Source: an uncultured Alistipes sp. (lineage in GTDB: Bacteria; Bacteroidota; Bacteroidia; Bacteroidales; Rikenellaceae). From it: a stretch of 64,000 nucleotides of DNA. Positions within the stretch are counted from its first letter, which is position 1. Each line of letters starts with the position of its first letter. The stretch lies in contig UQNV01000003.1 of the NCBI GenBank assembly GCA_900542505.1, positions 32,484-96,483 of the forward strand, given 5' to 3'. Under the pieces are notes generated by a model that was not told the DNA's origin, searched no databases, and was given only the letters and a program-made list of their open reading frames with translations. This document shows, one piece after another, positions 1 through 8,351 of the stretch. The position numbers and the translations under genes are program-made.

Positions 1-86
1 TTTGCGCTCCAATTGTTGCCAACCTTGTGCCAAAGTATGTAATATGTTTACAATCACTGATTTGCTGTTTTGGTGGGAAGGTCGTT

Positions 87-115
87 GTGTAAAATATTTT
101 TACACTTGTGTAAAA
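87..115. promoter_or_regulatory. Triple GTGTAAAA half-sites upstream of the NtrC-type regulator
   Basis: The octamer GTGTAAAA occurs at 87-94, inverted (TTTTACAC) at 98-105, and direct again at 108-115. The first two copies form a palindrome with a 3-base centre. The cluster lies about 135 bases before the probable regulator start in an AT-rich stretch. Repeated, partly palindromic half-sites are typical of dimeric activator binding, so autoregulation by the adjacent regulator is a reasonable inference. No -24/-12 sigma-54 promoter was found next to it. Confidence 0.45.
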
Positions 116-250
116 TATCTGGACGTTCCGGTACTTTTTCCCCTCGAAAACACTAATTTTATCGCACCGAAACACCCGAGTCGCCCTGCGGAAACCCTGC
201 CACAGCCCGGTAACGAGTTCCCGGCCGACTCCCGCCAAAATCCGAAAAAC

Positions 251-1615
251 ATGGCCAAAGCAAAAGAGGGAACCCTGCTCGTCGTCGATGACAATCGCAG
301 CATCCTGTCCGCCGTCCAGCTGCTCATGGGCAACTACTTCGCCCGCGTGCTGACCCTGCCGTCGCCCAACCAGCTGCTGACGACGCTGCGTTGCGAGTCC
401 GTCGACGTCATCCTGCTCGACATGAACTTCTCGGCCGGAATCAACACCGGCAACGAGGGCTTCTACTGGCTGCAGGAGATTCACCGCAACTATCCCGACA
501 TCAAGGTGGTGCTCTTCACGGCCTATGCCGACATCGACCTGGCGGTGCGGGCCATGCGCGACGGGGCCGTCGATTTCGTGGTCAAGCCCTGGGACAACGA
601 CCGTCTGGTCGCCGCCCTGCAGGGGGCCTACAACCTGGCCCGCTCGCAGCGCGAGGTGAAGCAGCTCAAGGAAATCAAGCGCGAACTGACCCACGAGGAG
701 CCGATGTTCTGGGGCACGAGCCCGGCGATGATGCGCATCCGCGAGATTGTCGAGAAGGTGGCCGCCACCGATGCCAACATCCTCATCACGGGCGAGAACG
801 GCACCGGCAAGGAGATGCTCGCCCGCGAGATTCACAACCGCTCTGCCCGCCACCGCGAGCTGATGGTTTCGGTCGACATGGGAGCCCTGCCCGAGACGCT
901 CTTCGAGAGCGAGCTCTTCGGCCACGTCAAGGGGGCCTTCACCGATGCCCGTGCCGACCGGGCCGGCAAGTTCGAGGTGGCCGACCGCGGCACGCTCTTC
1001 CTCGACGAAATCGGCAACCTGCCGCCGCACCTGCAGTCGAAGCTGCTGACGGCGCTCCAGAGCGGCCGTATCGTCCGCGTGGGAAGCAACACTCCGGTCG
1101 TGGTCGACATCCGCCTCATTTCGGCCACGAACCGCGACCTCTACGGCATGGTGGCCGAAGGGCGCTTCCGCGAAGACCTGCTCTACCGCATCAATACCAT
1201 CCACATCGACCTGCCGCCGCTGCGCCAGCGCCGCGAGGACATCCTCCCGCTGGCCGAGGGCTTCCTGCGCCGCTATGCCGCGAAGTACGGCAAGCCGATT
1301 GAGGGGTTTGATTCGGAGGCCCTCCGCCAGATGGAGGAGTACCCCTGGGCGGGCAACATCCGCGAGCTGCAGCATACCATCGAGAAGGCCGTCATCCTCT
1401 GCGACGGAGGGGCCATCACCCCGTCGACGCTGCTGCTGCGCCCGGCTCCCGCGCCGGCATCGGCCGAACCCGGCTTCACGACGCTCGACGAGATGGAGCG
1501 CTCGATGATTGCCCGCGCCGTGGAGCGCTGCAACGGCAACATGACCGAGGTGGCCCGCCAGCTGGGCATCACGCGCCAGACACTCTACAACAAAATCAAG
1601 CGCTACGGATTATGA
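251..1615 (+). CDS. Sigma-54-dependent response regulator, NtrC family
   Basis: This is a 454-residue cytoplasmic transcription activator. It has a receiver domain (residues 8-125, acidic pair D13/D14, phospho-acceptor D57 in LLDMNF), an AAA+ sigma-54 interaction domain (about 152-385, Walker A GENGTGKE at 181-188, Walker B GTLFLDEIG at 247-255) and a C-terminal Fis-type helix-turn-helix. The sigma-54 contact loop reads GAFTDA (228-233) rather than the classical GAFTGA. The frame is open from base 2, but ATG 251 is chosen because it begins directly before the receiver domain and the upstream part is low-complexity. The last codon overlaps the kinase start by four bases, so the two form an operon and a two-component pair. 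The target genes are unknown. Confidence 0.92.
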   Translation: MAKAKEGTLLVVDDNRSILSAVQLLMGNYFARVLTLPSPNQLLTTLRCESVDVILLDMNFSAGINTGNEGFYWLQEIHRNYPDIKVVLFTAYADIDLAVRAMRDGAVDFVVKPWDNDRLVAALQGAYNLARSQREVKQLKEIKRELTHEEPMFWGTSPAMMRIREIVEKVAATDANILITGENGTGKEMLAREIHNRSARHRELMVSVDMGALPETLFESELFGHVKGAFTDARADRAGKFEVADRGTLFLDEIGNLPPHLQSKLLTALQSGRIVRVGSNTPVVVDIRLISATNRDLYGMVAEGRFREDLLYRINTIHIDLPPLRQRREDILPLAEGFLRRYAAKYGKPIEGFDSEALRQMEEYPWAGNIRELQHTIEKAVILCDGGAITPSTLLLRPAPAPASAEPGFTTLDEMERSMIARAVERCNGNMTEVARQLGITRQTLYNKIKRYGL

Positions 1616-2925
1616 AACTCCCCCAAGGCATCGCCTACGGCCCCATCATCACACATGCGGGGCTGCTGGCCGCGGCGGCCCTTGCCAGCGGATGGTTCGT
1701 GGCGCAGCGGCTCTATCCGCTGCTGCTGGTCAGCGTGCCGCTCATGGCGCTGGCGCTCTATCGGATTCTGCGCTGCTACGGCGATTCGGTGCGGCGCGTC
1801 AGCTTCATGTTCAATGCCATCGAGAACGACGACCTCACGTTCCGCTTCAACGAGGACCCCTCGAAGGTCGACAATACGATGCTCAACGCGGCGCTCAACC
1901 GCATCAAGGAGATTCTTTCGCGGACCAAGCTGCGCGCCGAGGAGCGCGAACGCTACTACCAGCTCATCATGGAGAGTGCCCAGACGGGGCTCATTACCGT
2001 CAACGATACGGGCAGCGTCTACCAGGCCAACAGCGAGGCGCTGCGCATCTTCGGCCTTCCGCAGCTGAGCCACATCCGGCAGCTGGAGGGGTCGGCACCC
2101 GAGGTGGCGCGGGCACTGGCGGCCATCCGCCCCGGCGAGAAGCTCCGCGTCTCGTGCACGACCGAGACGGGCGAGATGGCCCTGACGCTGGGCTGTGCGG
2201 AGATTACGCTCGAGGAGCGTCACCGGCGGGTCATCTCCGTGAGCGACATCAACAGCGAAGTGAGCGAAATCCAGGTCGAATCGTGGAGCAAGCTCTCGCG
2301 CATCCTGACCCACGAAATCATGAATTCGCTGGCGCCGATTACCTCGCTCAGCGATACGCTGCTGCAGCTCGACCGGCCGCTGGACCCCGACATCGAACGG
2401 GGGTTGGAGACCATCTCGGCAACGAGCCGGCGGCTGGTGACATTTGTCGACAGTTATCGCCGTTTCACGCGGATTCCGGCGCCCCAGCGCGAGCCGTTCG
2501 AGGTGCACGAACTCGTCCGGCAGGCCGTGGTGCTGACGGCCGCCGAGGACGATGCCCTGCGGATTCATGTCGATATCGAACCGGCCGACACGATGATTTA
2601 TGCCGACAAGGTTCTGCTGGGGCAGGTGGCCGTCAATCTGCTCAAGAACGCTCGCGAGGCGATTGCCGGGCGCCCCGACGGCGAAATCGGGATTCGTTCG
2701 CGTATCGATGCCGCGGAGCACGTCGTCGTCGAAATCAGCAACAACGGCGGAGCCATTCCCCCGGAGGTGGCCGAGAACATCTTCACTCCCTTCTATACGA
2801 CCAAGCCCGACGGTTCGGGCATCGGGCTGAGCCTCTCGCGGCGCATCATGCAGCTCCACGGCGGCTCGCTGCGCCTTACGAGCAACACCGACCGGCGGGT
2901 AACCTTCACCCTGCAGATTGGATAA
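1612..2925 (+). CDS. Sensor histidine kinase, NtrB/NtrY-like
   Basis: This 437-residue membrane kinase is the presumed partner of the upstream NtrC-type regulator, with which it shares an ATGA overlap. Two N-terminal hydrophobic segments (about residues 12-29 and 36-52) anchor it with almost no periplasmic loop. They are followed by a HAMP-like linker, a PAS-like sensor region (about 108-215), the HisKA box THEIMNSLAP with phospho-acceptor H234, and a HATPase_c domain with N-box NLLKNAREA and G-box DGSGIGLSLS. The lack of a periplasmic domain suggests sensing in the membrane or cytoplasm. The ligand cannot be read from the sequence. Confidence 0.9.
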   Translation: MKLPQGIAYGPIITHAGLLAAAALASGWFVAQRLYPLLLVSVPLMALALYRILRCYGDSVRRVSFMFNAIENDDLTFRFNEDPSKVDNTMLNAALNRIKEILSRTKLRAEERERYYQLIMESAQTGLITVNDTGSVYQANSEALRIFGLPQLSHIRQLEGSAPEVARALAAIRPGEKLRVSCTTETGEMALTLGCAEITLEERHRRVISVSDINSEVSEIQVESWSKLSRILTHEIMNSLAPITSLSDTLLQLDRPLDPDIERGLETISATSRRLVTFVDSYRRFTRIPAPQREPFEVHELVRQAVVLTAAEDDALRIHVDIEPADTMIYADKVLLGQVAVNLLKNAREAIAGRPDGEIGIRSRIDAAEHVVVEISNNGGAIPPEVAENIFTPFYTTKPDGSGIGLSLSRRIMQLHGGSLRLTSNTDRRVTFTLQIG

Positions 2926-2997
2926 CGCCGGGCTGTGCCGGCATGCCGATGTGCGACGGGACGCAGCGGCCCGTGTCCGAATGTCCGATTTTTTTCG

Positions 2998-3005
2998 TAC
3001 CTTTC
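2998..3005 (+). promoter_or_regulatory. Candidate -7 box for the GH5 gene
   Basis: TACCTTTC differs from the Bacteroidetes -7 consensus TAnnTTTG at the last base. It lies about 55 bases before the GTG start of the GH5 gene, in the otherwise featureless 135-base gap after the kinase gene. Confidence 0.35.
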
Positions 3006-3060
3006 AGCGGCCGCTCCTGCACGGCGGTCGCAGCCATGCAACCTGAAATCATTCCATAAC

Positions 3061-4350
3061 GTGAAAACTCGCTTCAACTTCTGTCTCCTGACCCTGATGT
3101 TTGCGGGTGCGGCCTGCGGATGCAGCTCTGCGCCCGAACCCGACCCGTTCGTCCGTGTCGAAAACGGGCACTTCGTGCTCGACGGCGAACCCTGTTACTT
3201 CGTGGGAACCAACTTCTGGTATGGTCCCATCCTCGGCTCGGAGGGGCCTGGGGGCGACCGTGAACGCCTGGCGCGGGAGTTGGATACGCTGGCTGCCTGC
3301 GGCGTAAAGAACCTGCGCGTGCTGGTCGGCGCCGACGGCGGCCCGGGCGTCCCCTCCAAAATCGAGCCGACGCTCCAGTATGCACCCGGCAAGTACAACG
3401 ACGAGCTGCTCGACGGACTCGACTACTTCCTCTCGGAGCTGGGACGGCGCGGCATGAAGGCCGTGCTCTACCTGACCAATTCGTGGGAGTGGTCGGGCGG
3501 CTATTCGCAGTATCTGGCCTGGTGCGGCGCCGGAAAGCCGGCCATCCCGGCCATCGACGGATACGAGGCCTACGTGGAGTATGTCTCCCGCTTCATTCCC
3601 AGCCGCGAGGCCCGTGCGCTCTTCGCCGACCACGTGCGCTTCATCGTCGGGCGGACGAACCGCTACTCGGGGCTGAAGTATACGGACGACCCGGCCATCT
3701 TCTCGTGGCAGATTTGCAACGAGCCGCGCCCCTTCGGCGAGGAGAACAAGGAGGCCTTTGCCGAATGGCTCGCCGAAACGGCCCGGCTGATACGCTCGCT
3801 CGACGCCAACCACATGATTTCGACCGGTTCCGAGGGCTTCTACGGTTGTGAAGCCGACATGGCGCTCACCGAGCGCATCCACGCCATCCCCGAAATCTCC
3901 TACGTCAACCTCCACATCTGGCCCTACAACTGGGGCTGGGCGCCGCGCGGGAATGTGGCCGCAGGGCTCGACAACTCGCTCGACAAGACGCTCGACTACA
4001 TCGACCGCCATCTCGAGGTGGCCCGGCGTCTGGGCAAACCGGCCGTCATCGAGGAGTTCGGCTTCCCGCGCGACGACGTGCGTTACGAACGGGGGACGCC
4101 GACCACGCTGCGCGATACCTACTACGCCTGCATTTGCGACCGGCTGCTCGCCTCGAAGCGCTCCGACGACCTGCTGGCCGGCATCAACTTCTGGGCCTGG
4201 GGCGGCGAGGCGCGTCCGGCCCACACCGTCTGGCAGTCGGGCGACCCCTTCTGCGGAGACCCGGCGCAGGAGTCCCAGGGGCTCTACTCGGTCTTCGGCG
4301 ACGATACGACCGTCGGGCTCATCCGCCGTACGGCGGAGCAGTTGCGATAG
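3061..4350 (+). CDS. GH5-family endo-beta-mannanase-like lipoprotein
   Basis: The protein has 429 residues and probably hydrolyses beta-mannan or a related beta-1,4-glycan at the cell surface. It starts at GTG 3061, which gives a short signal peptide and a cysteine-containing lipobox near residues 18-21. The TIM-barrel fold of GH5 is recognisable: substrate-loop motif NFWYG (51-55), acid/base E221 in CNEPRP, and nucleophile E332 in VIEEFGF. The motif set is closest to the mannanase subfamily (GH5_7), but substrate was not determined. It stands alone, with no SusCD genes nearby, and is closed by a strong terminator. Confidence 0.85.
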   Translation: MKTRFNFCLLTLMFAGAACGCSSAPEPDPFVRVENGHFVLDGEPCYFVGTNFWYGPILGSEGPGGDRERLARELDTLAACGVKNLRVLVGADGGPGVPSKIEPTLQYAPGKYNDELLDGLDYFLSELGRRGMKAVLYLTNSWEWSGGYSQYLAWCGAGKPAIPAIDGYEAYVEYVSRFIPSREARALFADHVRFIVGRTNRYSGLKYTDDPAIFSWQICNEPRPFGEENKEAFAEWLAETARLIRSLDANHMISTGSEGFYGCEADMALTERIHAIPEISYVNLHIWPYNWGWAPRGNVAAGLDNSLDKTLDYIDRHLEVARRLGKPAVIEEFGFPRDDVRYERGTPTTLRDTYYACICDRLLASKRSDDLLAGINFWAWGGEARPAHTVWQSGDPFCGDPAQESQGLYSVFGDDTTVGLIRRTAEQLR

Positions 4351-4365
4351 CCTGCCCTGCGATGC

Positions 4366-4404
4366 AGCGGAGCCCTGTCCACCGAGGACAGGGCTCCGCT
4401 TTTG
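4366..4404 (+). terminator. Rho-independent terminator after the GH5 gene
   Basis: A perfect 15-bp stem (4366-4380 paired with 4386-4400) encloses a 5-base loop and is followed by a short T run. It sits 16 bases past the GH5 stop and separates it from the convergent regulator gene. Confidence 0.85.
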
Positions 4405-4495
4405 TTGTCGGTCGGGGTGTGGTGAGGGGAAATTCCGGCCCGGGCCGATGGCCGGGACCTTCCGGCTGTCGGAGCGGAGGCTCCGCGGCGGCCGG

Positions 4496-5227
4496 TCAGA
4501 ACAGCAGCGAATGCGCGGCCAGGAATTCGTAGAACGGCTGCCGGTAGTTGTCCGAGATGGGGAGGTACTCCTTGCCGAAGACCAGGCGGTTGCGCTCGAT
4601 GGCCTGCATCTTCGAGGGTTGGATGATGTACGAACGGTGAATCCGGACGAAACGGTCGGCAGGCAGCTGCTCCTCGAGCGACTTGAGGCTCATGAGCGAG
4701 AGCACCGGATGCGGTTCGTTGTCGACGTGGATTTTCACGTAGTCCTTCAGCCCCTCGATGTAGTCGATGCGGTCCAGCTCGATTTGCTGCAGCCGGTATT
4801 CGGTCTTGACGAAGATGCTTTGCGGGCGGCATTCGCCCGCCGGGGCGTTCCCTTCGGCCCGCCGTTTCATCTCGAACCATTCGAGCGCCTTGTTGGCCGC
4901 ACCCAGAAAGTCGGCATAGCTCACGGGCTTGAGCAGGTAGTCGATGGCCCGCACGCGGAATCCCTCGACGGCATACTGGCTGAAGGCCGTGGTGAAAATC
5001 ACGCGGGTCTCTTCGGGCAGCATCCGCGAGAGCTCCATGCCGTTGAGCCCCGGCATCTGGATGTCGCAGAAAAGCAGGTCGACCGGGTGCTCGCGCAGTG
5101 TCTCGCAGGCTGCCACGCCGCTGCCGAACGAGGCGCGCAGCTCCAGGAAGGGGGTCTTGCGGGCGTAGGATTCCATCAGTTCGACGGCCAGCGGCTCGTC
5201 GTCGATTATGGCGCAGGAGAGTTTCAT
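4496..5227 (-). CDS. LytTR-family response regulator
   Basis: This 243-residue DNA-binding regulator has an N-terminal receiver domain (acidic residues in IIDDEP, phospho-acceptor Asp in CDIQMPG) and a C-terminal LytTR domain with the motif RFVRIHRSYII. The start ATG at 5227 overlaps the stop of the kinase gene by four bases, giving translational coupling. An in-frame start 21 bases upstream exists but would add residues unlike the family. The gene is the last of the minus-strand run 10899-4496 that begins with efflux genes, so the pair may control that efflux system. Confidence 0.92.
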   Translation of the reverse strand: MKLSCAIIDDEPLAVELMESYARKTPFLELRASFGSGVAACETLREHPVDLLFCDIQMPGLNGMELSRMLPEETRVIFTTAFSQYAVEGFRVRAIDYLLKPVSYADFLGAANKALEWFEMKRRAEGNAPAGECRPQSIFVKTEYRLQQIELDRIDYIEGLKDYVKIHVDNEPHPVLSLMSLKSLEEQLPADRFVRIHRSYIIQPSKMQAIERNRLVFGKEYLPISDNYRQPFYEFLAAHSLLF

Positions 5228-6276
5228 CGGTCGGTGAATTTGATGCACAGCAATGCCCGGTAGTCGGCTTCGCCCGCCGGGCCGTATTCGAAGATGTAGC
5301 GGCCGGGATATATCATCTCGAGCCGTTTCGAGAGGTTCTGCAGCCCGATGCCCGAGCCGCTGCGGTCCGAATCGCTCTTCGGGAAGCTGCTGTTCTTGAT
5401 GCTGCAGAGCAGCTGGTCCTCCATCTCGTGGATGTCGATGGTGATGTAGGAGGGCTTTTCGTAGCTTACCCCGTGTTTGAAGGCGTTCTCGACGAGCGAT
5501 ATGAAGAGCAGTGGCGCGATGCGGGTCGACGACGGGGTGTCGGGCAGCGAGACGAAGACCCGTACGTGGCGCGGCAGACGGATGCGCATCAGTTCGATGT
5601 AGTCGCGCAGAAACTCGATTTCCGAGGCGAGCGGGACCGTGGCGCGGCAGCTGTCATAGAGCACGTAACGCAGCATGCGGCTCAGGTCGTGTACGGCCTG
5701 CTGCGCCCGTACCGTGTCGAGCTGGATGAGCGAATAGATGTTGTTGAGCGTGTTGAACAGGAAGTGGGGGTTCAGCTGGCTCTTGAGGTTCTGCAGTTCG
5801 GCTTCGGTGCGGCTGTGTTCCAGCTCCTTGCGGGCCGCCTCGGCCCGGTACCAACCTCCGGTCATCCGGATGGCGACGCTGATGCCCACGACCAGCAGGT
5901 AGAGTGTGGCGTTGCCCAGAAAGAAGCGGGCGGCATCCTGCCACGGCCGGTCCATGGGCGGGTGGTGTCCCTGTCCGGGCGGGAGGACATGGCGGAAGAG
6001 CAGGTGGATGCTCACCATGACCAGCAGAATCAGCAGCAGGTTGTATGCGGTGAAGAGGGCGAAGCGGCGGGTAGTGAGGTAGCGGTCAATCAGCCGGAAG
6101 AAGTTCGTGTAGAAGACAATCATGAATGAGAGCGGGACCAGCAGGAAACGGCCGTATTCCCGTCCGTCCATCAGCGGTCGGTCGGGCCCTGTCACGAAGA
6201 GCGGCATGCCGAAGATGACGGCCCAGGCCGTCAGGTGGATGAGCCACGCGGTGTATTTCGATTGTGCGGCGTTCAT
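5224..6276 (-). CDS. LytS/YehU-type sensor histidine kinase
   Basis: The 350-residue protein has four predicted membrane helices (about residues 10-32, 45-63, 72-97 and 118-139), then a His_kinase domain with the phospho-acceptor motif LNPHFLFNTLNNI and a HATPase domain (ENAFKHG, GSGIGLQNL). This is the usual Bacteroidetes partner of LytTR regulators and it is coupled to one by an ATGA overlap. ATG 6276 is preferred over the in-frame ATG nine bases upstream, which lies inside the spacer following a -7 box. The ligand is unknown. Confidence 0.9.
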   Translation of the reverse strand: MNAAQSKYTAWLIHLTAWAVIFGMPLFVTGPDRPLMDGREYGRFLLVPLSFMIVFYTNFFRLIDRYLTTRRFALFTAYNLLLILLVMVSIHLLFRHVLPPGQGHHPPMDRPWQDAARFFLGNATLYLLVVGISVAIRMTGGWYRAEAARKELEHSRTEAELQNLKSQLNPHFLFNTLNNIYSLIQLDTVRAQQAVHDLSRMLRYVLYDSCRATVPLASEIEFLRDYIELMRIRLPRHVRVFVSLPDTPSSTRIAPLLFISLVENAFKHGVSYEKPSYITIDIHEMEDQLLCSIKNSSFPKSDSDRSGSGIGLQNLSKRLEMIYPGRYIFEYGPAGEADYRALLCIKFTDR

Positions 6277-6282
6277 GTGATG

Positions 6283-6290
6283 CAAATATA
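6283..6290 (-). promoter_or_regulatory. -7 box directly upstream of the histidine kinase
   Basis: On the minus strand the sequence reads TATATTTG, matching the Bacteroidetes -7 consensus, and ends 6 bases before the ATG at 6276. This would allow the kinase/regulator pair to be transcribed separately from the efflux genes, with an mRNA that has little or no leader. Confidence 0.5.
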
Positions 6291-6304
6291 GCTTTTTTCG
6301 GTGA

Positions 6305-7525
6305 TTATTCGTAGCGGATGGCCTCGATGGGGTCGAGCATGGCGGCCTTCTGTGCGGGATACCATCCGAAGAAGATGCCCGTCAGCGTACAGACGGCGAA
6401 CGAGAGGAAAACGCTCCACGGCTGGATGTAGATGGGGAACGAGGCCGCGACCTTCACCACCACGGCAGCGCCGATGCCCAGCATGACGCCGATGAGTCCG
6501 CCCGTCACGCTGATGAGGATGGATTCGATGAGAAACTGCGCGAGGATGTCGCGCCCCTTGGCGCCAATCGACATGCGGAGTCCGATTTCGCGCGTGCGCT
6601 CGGTCACGGAGACATACATGATGTTCATGATGCCGATGCCGCCCACGAGCAGCGAGATGCCCGCCACGGCGGCCAGCAGCATGGTCATCATGTCGGTCGT
6701 GGAGGTGAGCATCGACGAGAGCTCCTGCTGCGAGCGGATGGAGAAGTCGTCCTCGTCGCTCTCCTTGAGCTTGTGGTTGGTGCGCAGGATGGCACTGATT
6801 TCGTCGATGGCCTCTTCGGTATAGGCCTCGCTCAGAGCCGAGCAGACAATCTCCTGCAGGTGGGTAATGGCCAGGATGCGCTTCTGTACGGTGGTGTAGG
6901 GGGCGATTATCAGGTCGTCCTGGTCCATGCCCATGCTGTTGTAGCCCTTGCTCTCCAGTACGCCTACGATGCGCAGCGGGATGGTGCCGAAGCGAATCAC
7001 CCGTCCGACGGGACTCGCCCCGTCGGTGAAGAGCTCGTCGACGACCGTCTGGCCCACCAGGCAGACCTTCGCCGCCGTGCGGATATCCTGCTCGGAGAAG
7101 GTATCGCCGTCGGCGATGCGGTAGCGGCGGATTTCCATGTAGTCGGTGTTGACGCCGTAGACCGTCGTCGGGGTGTTGTTCGCCCCGTAGATGGCCTGCC
7201 CCGCACTGTTGACCATCGGCGAGACGTAGGTCACGAAGCGCGTCATGTTCTGGATGTCCTCGAGGTCCTTCAGCTTGAGCGACTCCATGTCGTCGGCGTC
7301 GAGCCGTACGCCGCCGCGCACGTCGCCGCCCGGGTGGAGCATAATCATGTTGGAACCCATTTCGCTGATTTCGGCCTGGATGCTTCGCTTCGAACCCTGG
7401 CCGATGGCCAGCATCGTGATGACCGACGCCACGCCGATGATGATGCCGAGCATCGTCAGAAATCCGCGCAGCTTGTTGTTGCTCAATGCCTTGAAGGCTA
7501 TTTTGAAAAGGTTTGCGAAATTCAT
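6305..7525 (-). CDS. MacB-type ABC transporter permease
   Basis: This 406-residue inner-membrane protein has one N-terminal helix (LRGFLTMLGIIIGVAS, about residues 19-40), a large periplasmic MacB_PCD domain, and three C-terminal helices forming the FtsX domain (about 280-400). It lies 3 bases after the ATPase gene, and with the adaptor and TolC-like genes upstream it would form a MacAB-TolC-like tripartite exporter. Substrates of this family include peptides, macrolides and lipids; the one here is not deducible. Confidence 0.92.
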   Translation of the reverse strand: MNFANLFKIAFKALSNNKLRGFLTMLGIIIGVASVITMLAIGQGSKRSIQAEISEMGSNMIMLHPGGDVRGGVRLDADDMESLKLKDLEDIQNMTRFVTYVSPMVNSAGQAIYGANNTPTTVYGVNTDYMEIRRYRIADGDTFSEQDIRTAAKVCLVGQTVVDELFTDGASPVGRVIRFGTIPLRIVGVLESKGYNSMGMDQDDLIIAPYTTVQKRILAITHLQEIVCSALSEAYTEEAIDEISAILRTNHKLKESDEDDFSIRSQQELSSMLTSTTDMMTMLLAAVAGISLLVGGIGIMNIMYVSVTERTREIGLRMSIGAKGRDILAQFLIESILISVTGGLIGVMLGIGAAVVVKVAASFPIYIQPWSVFLSFAVCTLTGIFFGWYPAQKAAMLDPIEAIRYE

Positions 7526-7528
7526 GGC

Positions 7529-8281
7529 TCAATCGTCGTTTTTGGGCAGCCCGGCCAGCGCCTCGGCTGCGCTCAGTATGTTGTCGTTGCGTGTGTCGCT
7601 GGTGATGCGTCCGTCGCGCAGGGTGATGTTGCGGCTGCTGTACCGTGCGATGTCGGGGTTGTGCGTCACGAAGATGATGGTGCGGCCGGCCGCGTGGAGC
7701 TGCTGGAAGAGCACCAGCACCTCGAAGCTGGTGCGCGTGTCGAGGTTACCCGTCGCTTCGTCGGCCAGGATGACCGCCGGGTCGTTTACCAGTGCCCGGG
7801 CTATGGCCACGCGCTGCATCTGTCCGCCCGACATCTGGTTGCTGCGGTGAAGCAGCCGGTCGCCCAGTCCGACGGCCTGCAGCGCCTCGACCGAGCGGCG
7901 GTAGCGCTCGGCGGCCGAGTAGGCCGAGTTGTACATGAGCGGCAGTTCGACATTCTCGATGGCCGTCGTCTTGGGCAGCAGGTTGTAGTTCTGGAAGACG
8001 AAGCCGATTTTGCGGTTGCGCAGCGTCGCCCGCTGGTTCTTGTCCATCGAACGGACGGCCACGCCGTCGAGGTAGTATTCGCCCGAGGTGGGGGTGTCGA
8101 GGCATCCGAGGGTGTTGAGCAGCGTCGATTTGCCCGAACCCGAGGTGCCCATGATGGTAACGAATTCGCCCTCGCAAATCGTGAACGATACGTCGCGCAG
8201 CGCATGGACGATTTCGTCGCCGACGTGGAAGTCGCGCCTGATGTGCTCCAGACGGATGACCTCTTTGTGTGTGGTTTCCAT
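7529..8281 (-). CDS. MacB/LolD-type ABC transporter ATP-binding protein
   Basis: The 250-residue ATPase powers the adjacent FtsX-type permease. It shows Walker A GTSGSGKST, Q-loop FQNYNLL, signature MSGGQMQRVAIARAL and Walker B VILADEATG followed by the H-loop THNPD. ATG 8281 is chosen: the frame continues 48 codons further upstream, but that part overlaps the adaptor gene and has no family similarity. Order and spacing (adaptor, ATPase, permease) indicate one operon. Confidence 0.93.
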   Translation of the reverse strand: METTHKEVIRLEHIRRDFHVGDEIVHALRDVSFTICEGEFVTIMGTSGSGKSTLLNTLGCLDTPTSGEYYLDGVAVRSMDKNQRATLRNRKIGFVFQNYNLLPKTTAIENVELPLMYNSAYSAAERYRRSVEALQAVGLGDRLLHRSNQMSGGQMQRVAIARALVNDPAVILADEATGNLDTRTSFEVLVLFQQLHAAGRTIIFVTHNPDIARYSSRNITLRDGRITSDTRNDNILSAAEALAGLPKNDD

Positions 8282-8351
8282 GTTCGTCGTGTTTTGGTGT
8301 TGCGGGAGGTCTCCGGCCTCCTCCCTCGAGGGGATGGGCCGGAGCGTTGCG

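Noticed and set aside
1..250. Extension of the NtrC-type regulator to base 2
   Set aside because: The frame is open, but the added residues have no domain similarity, the region is AT-rich with palindromic sites, and ATG 251 places the receiver domain at the usual N-terminal position.
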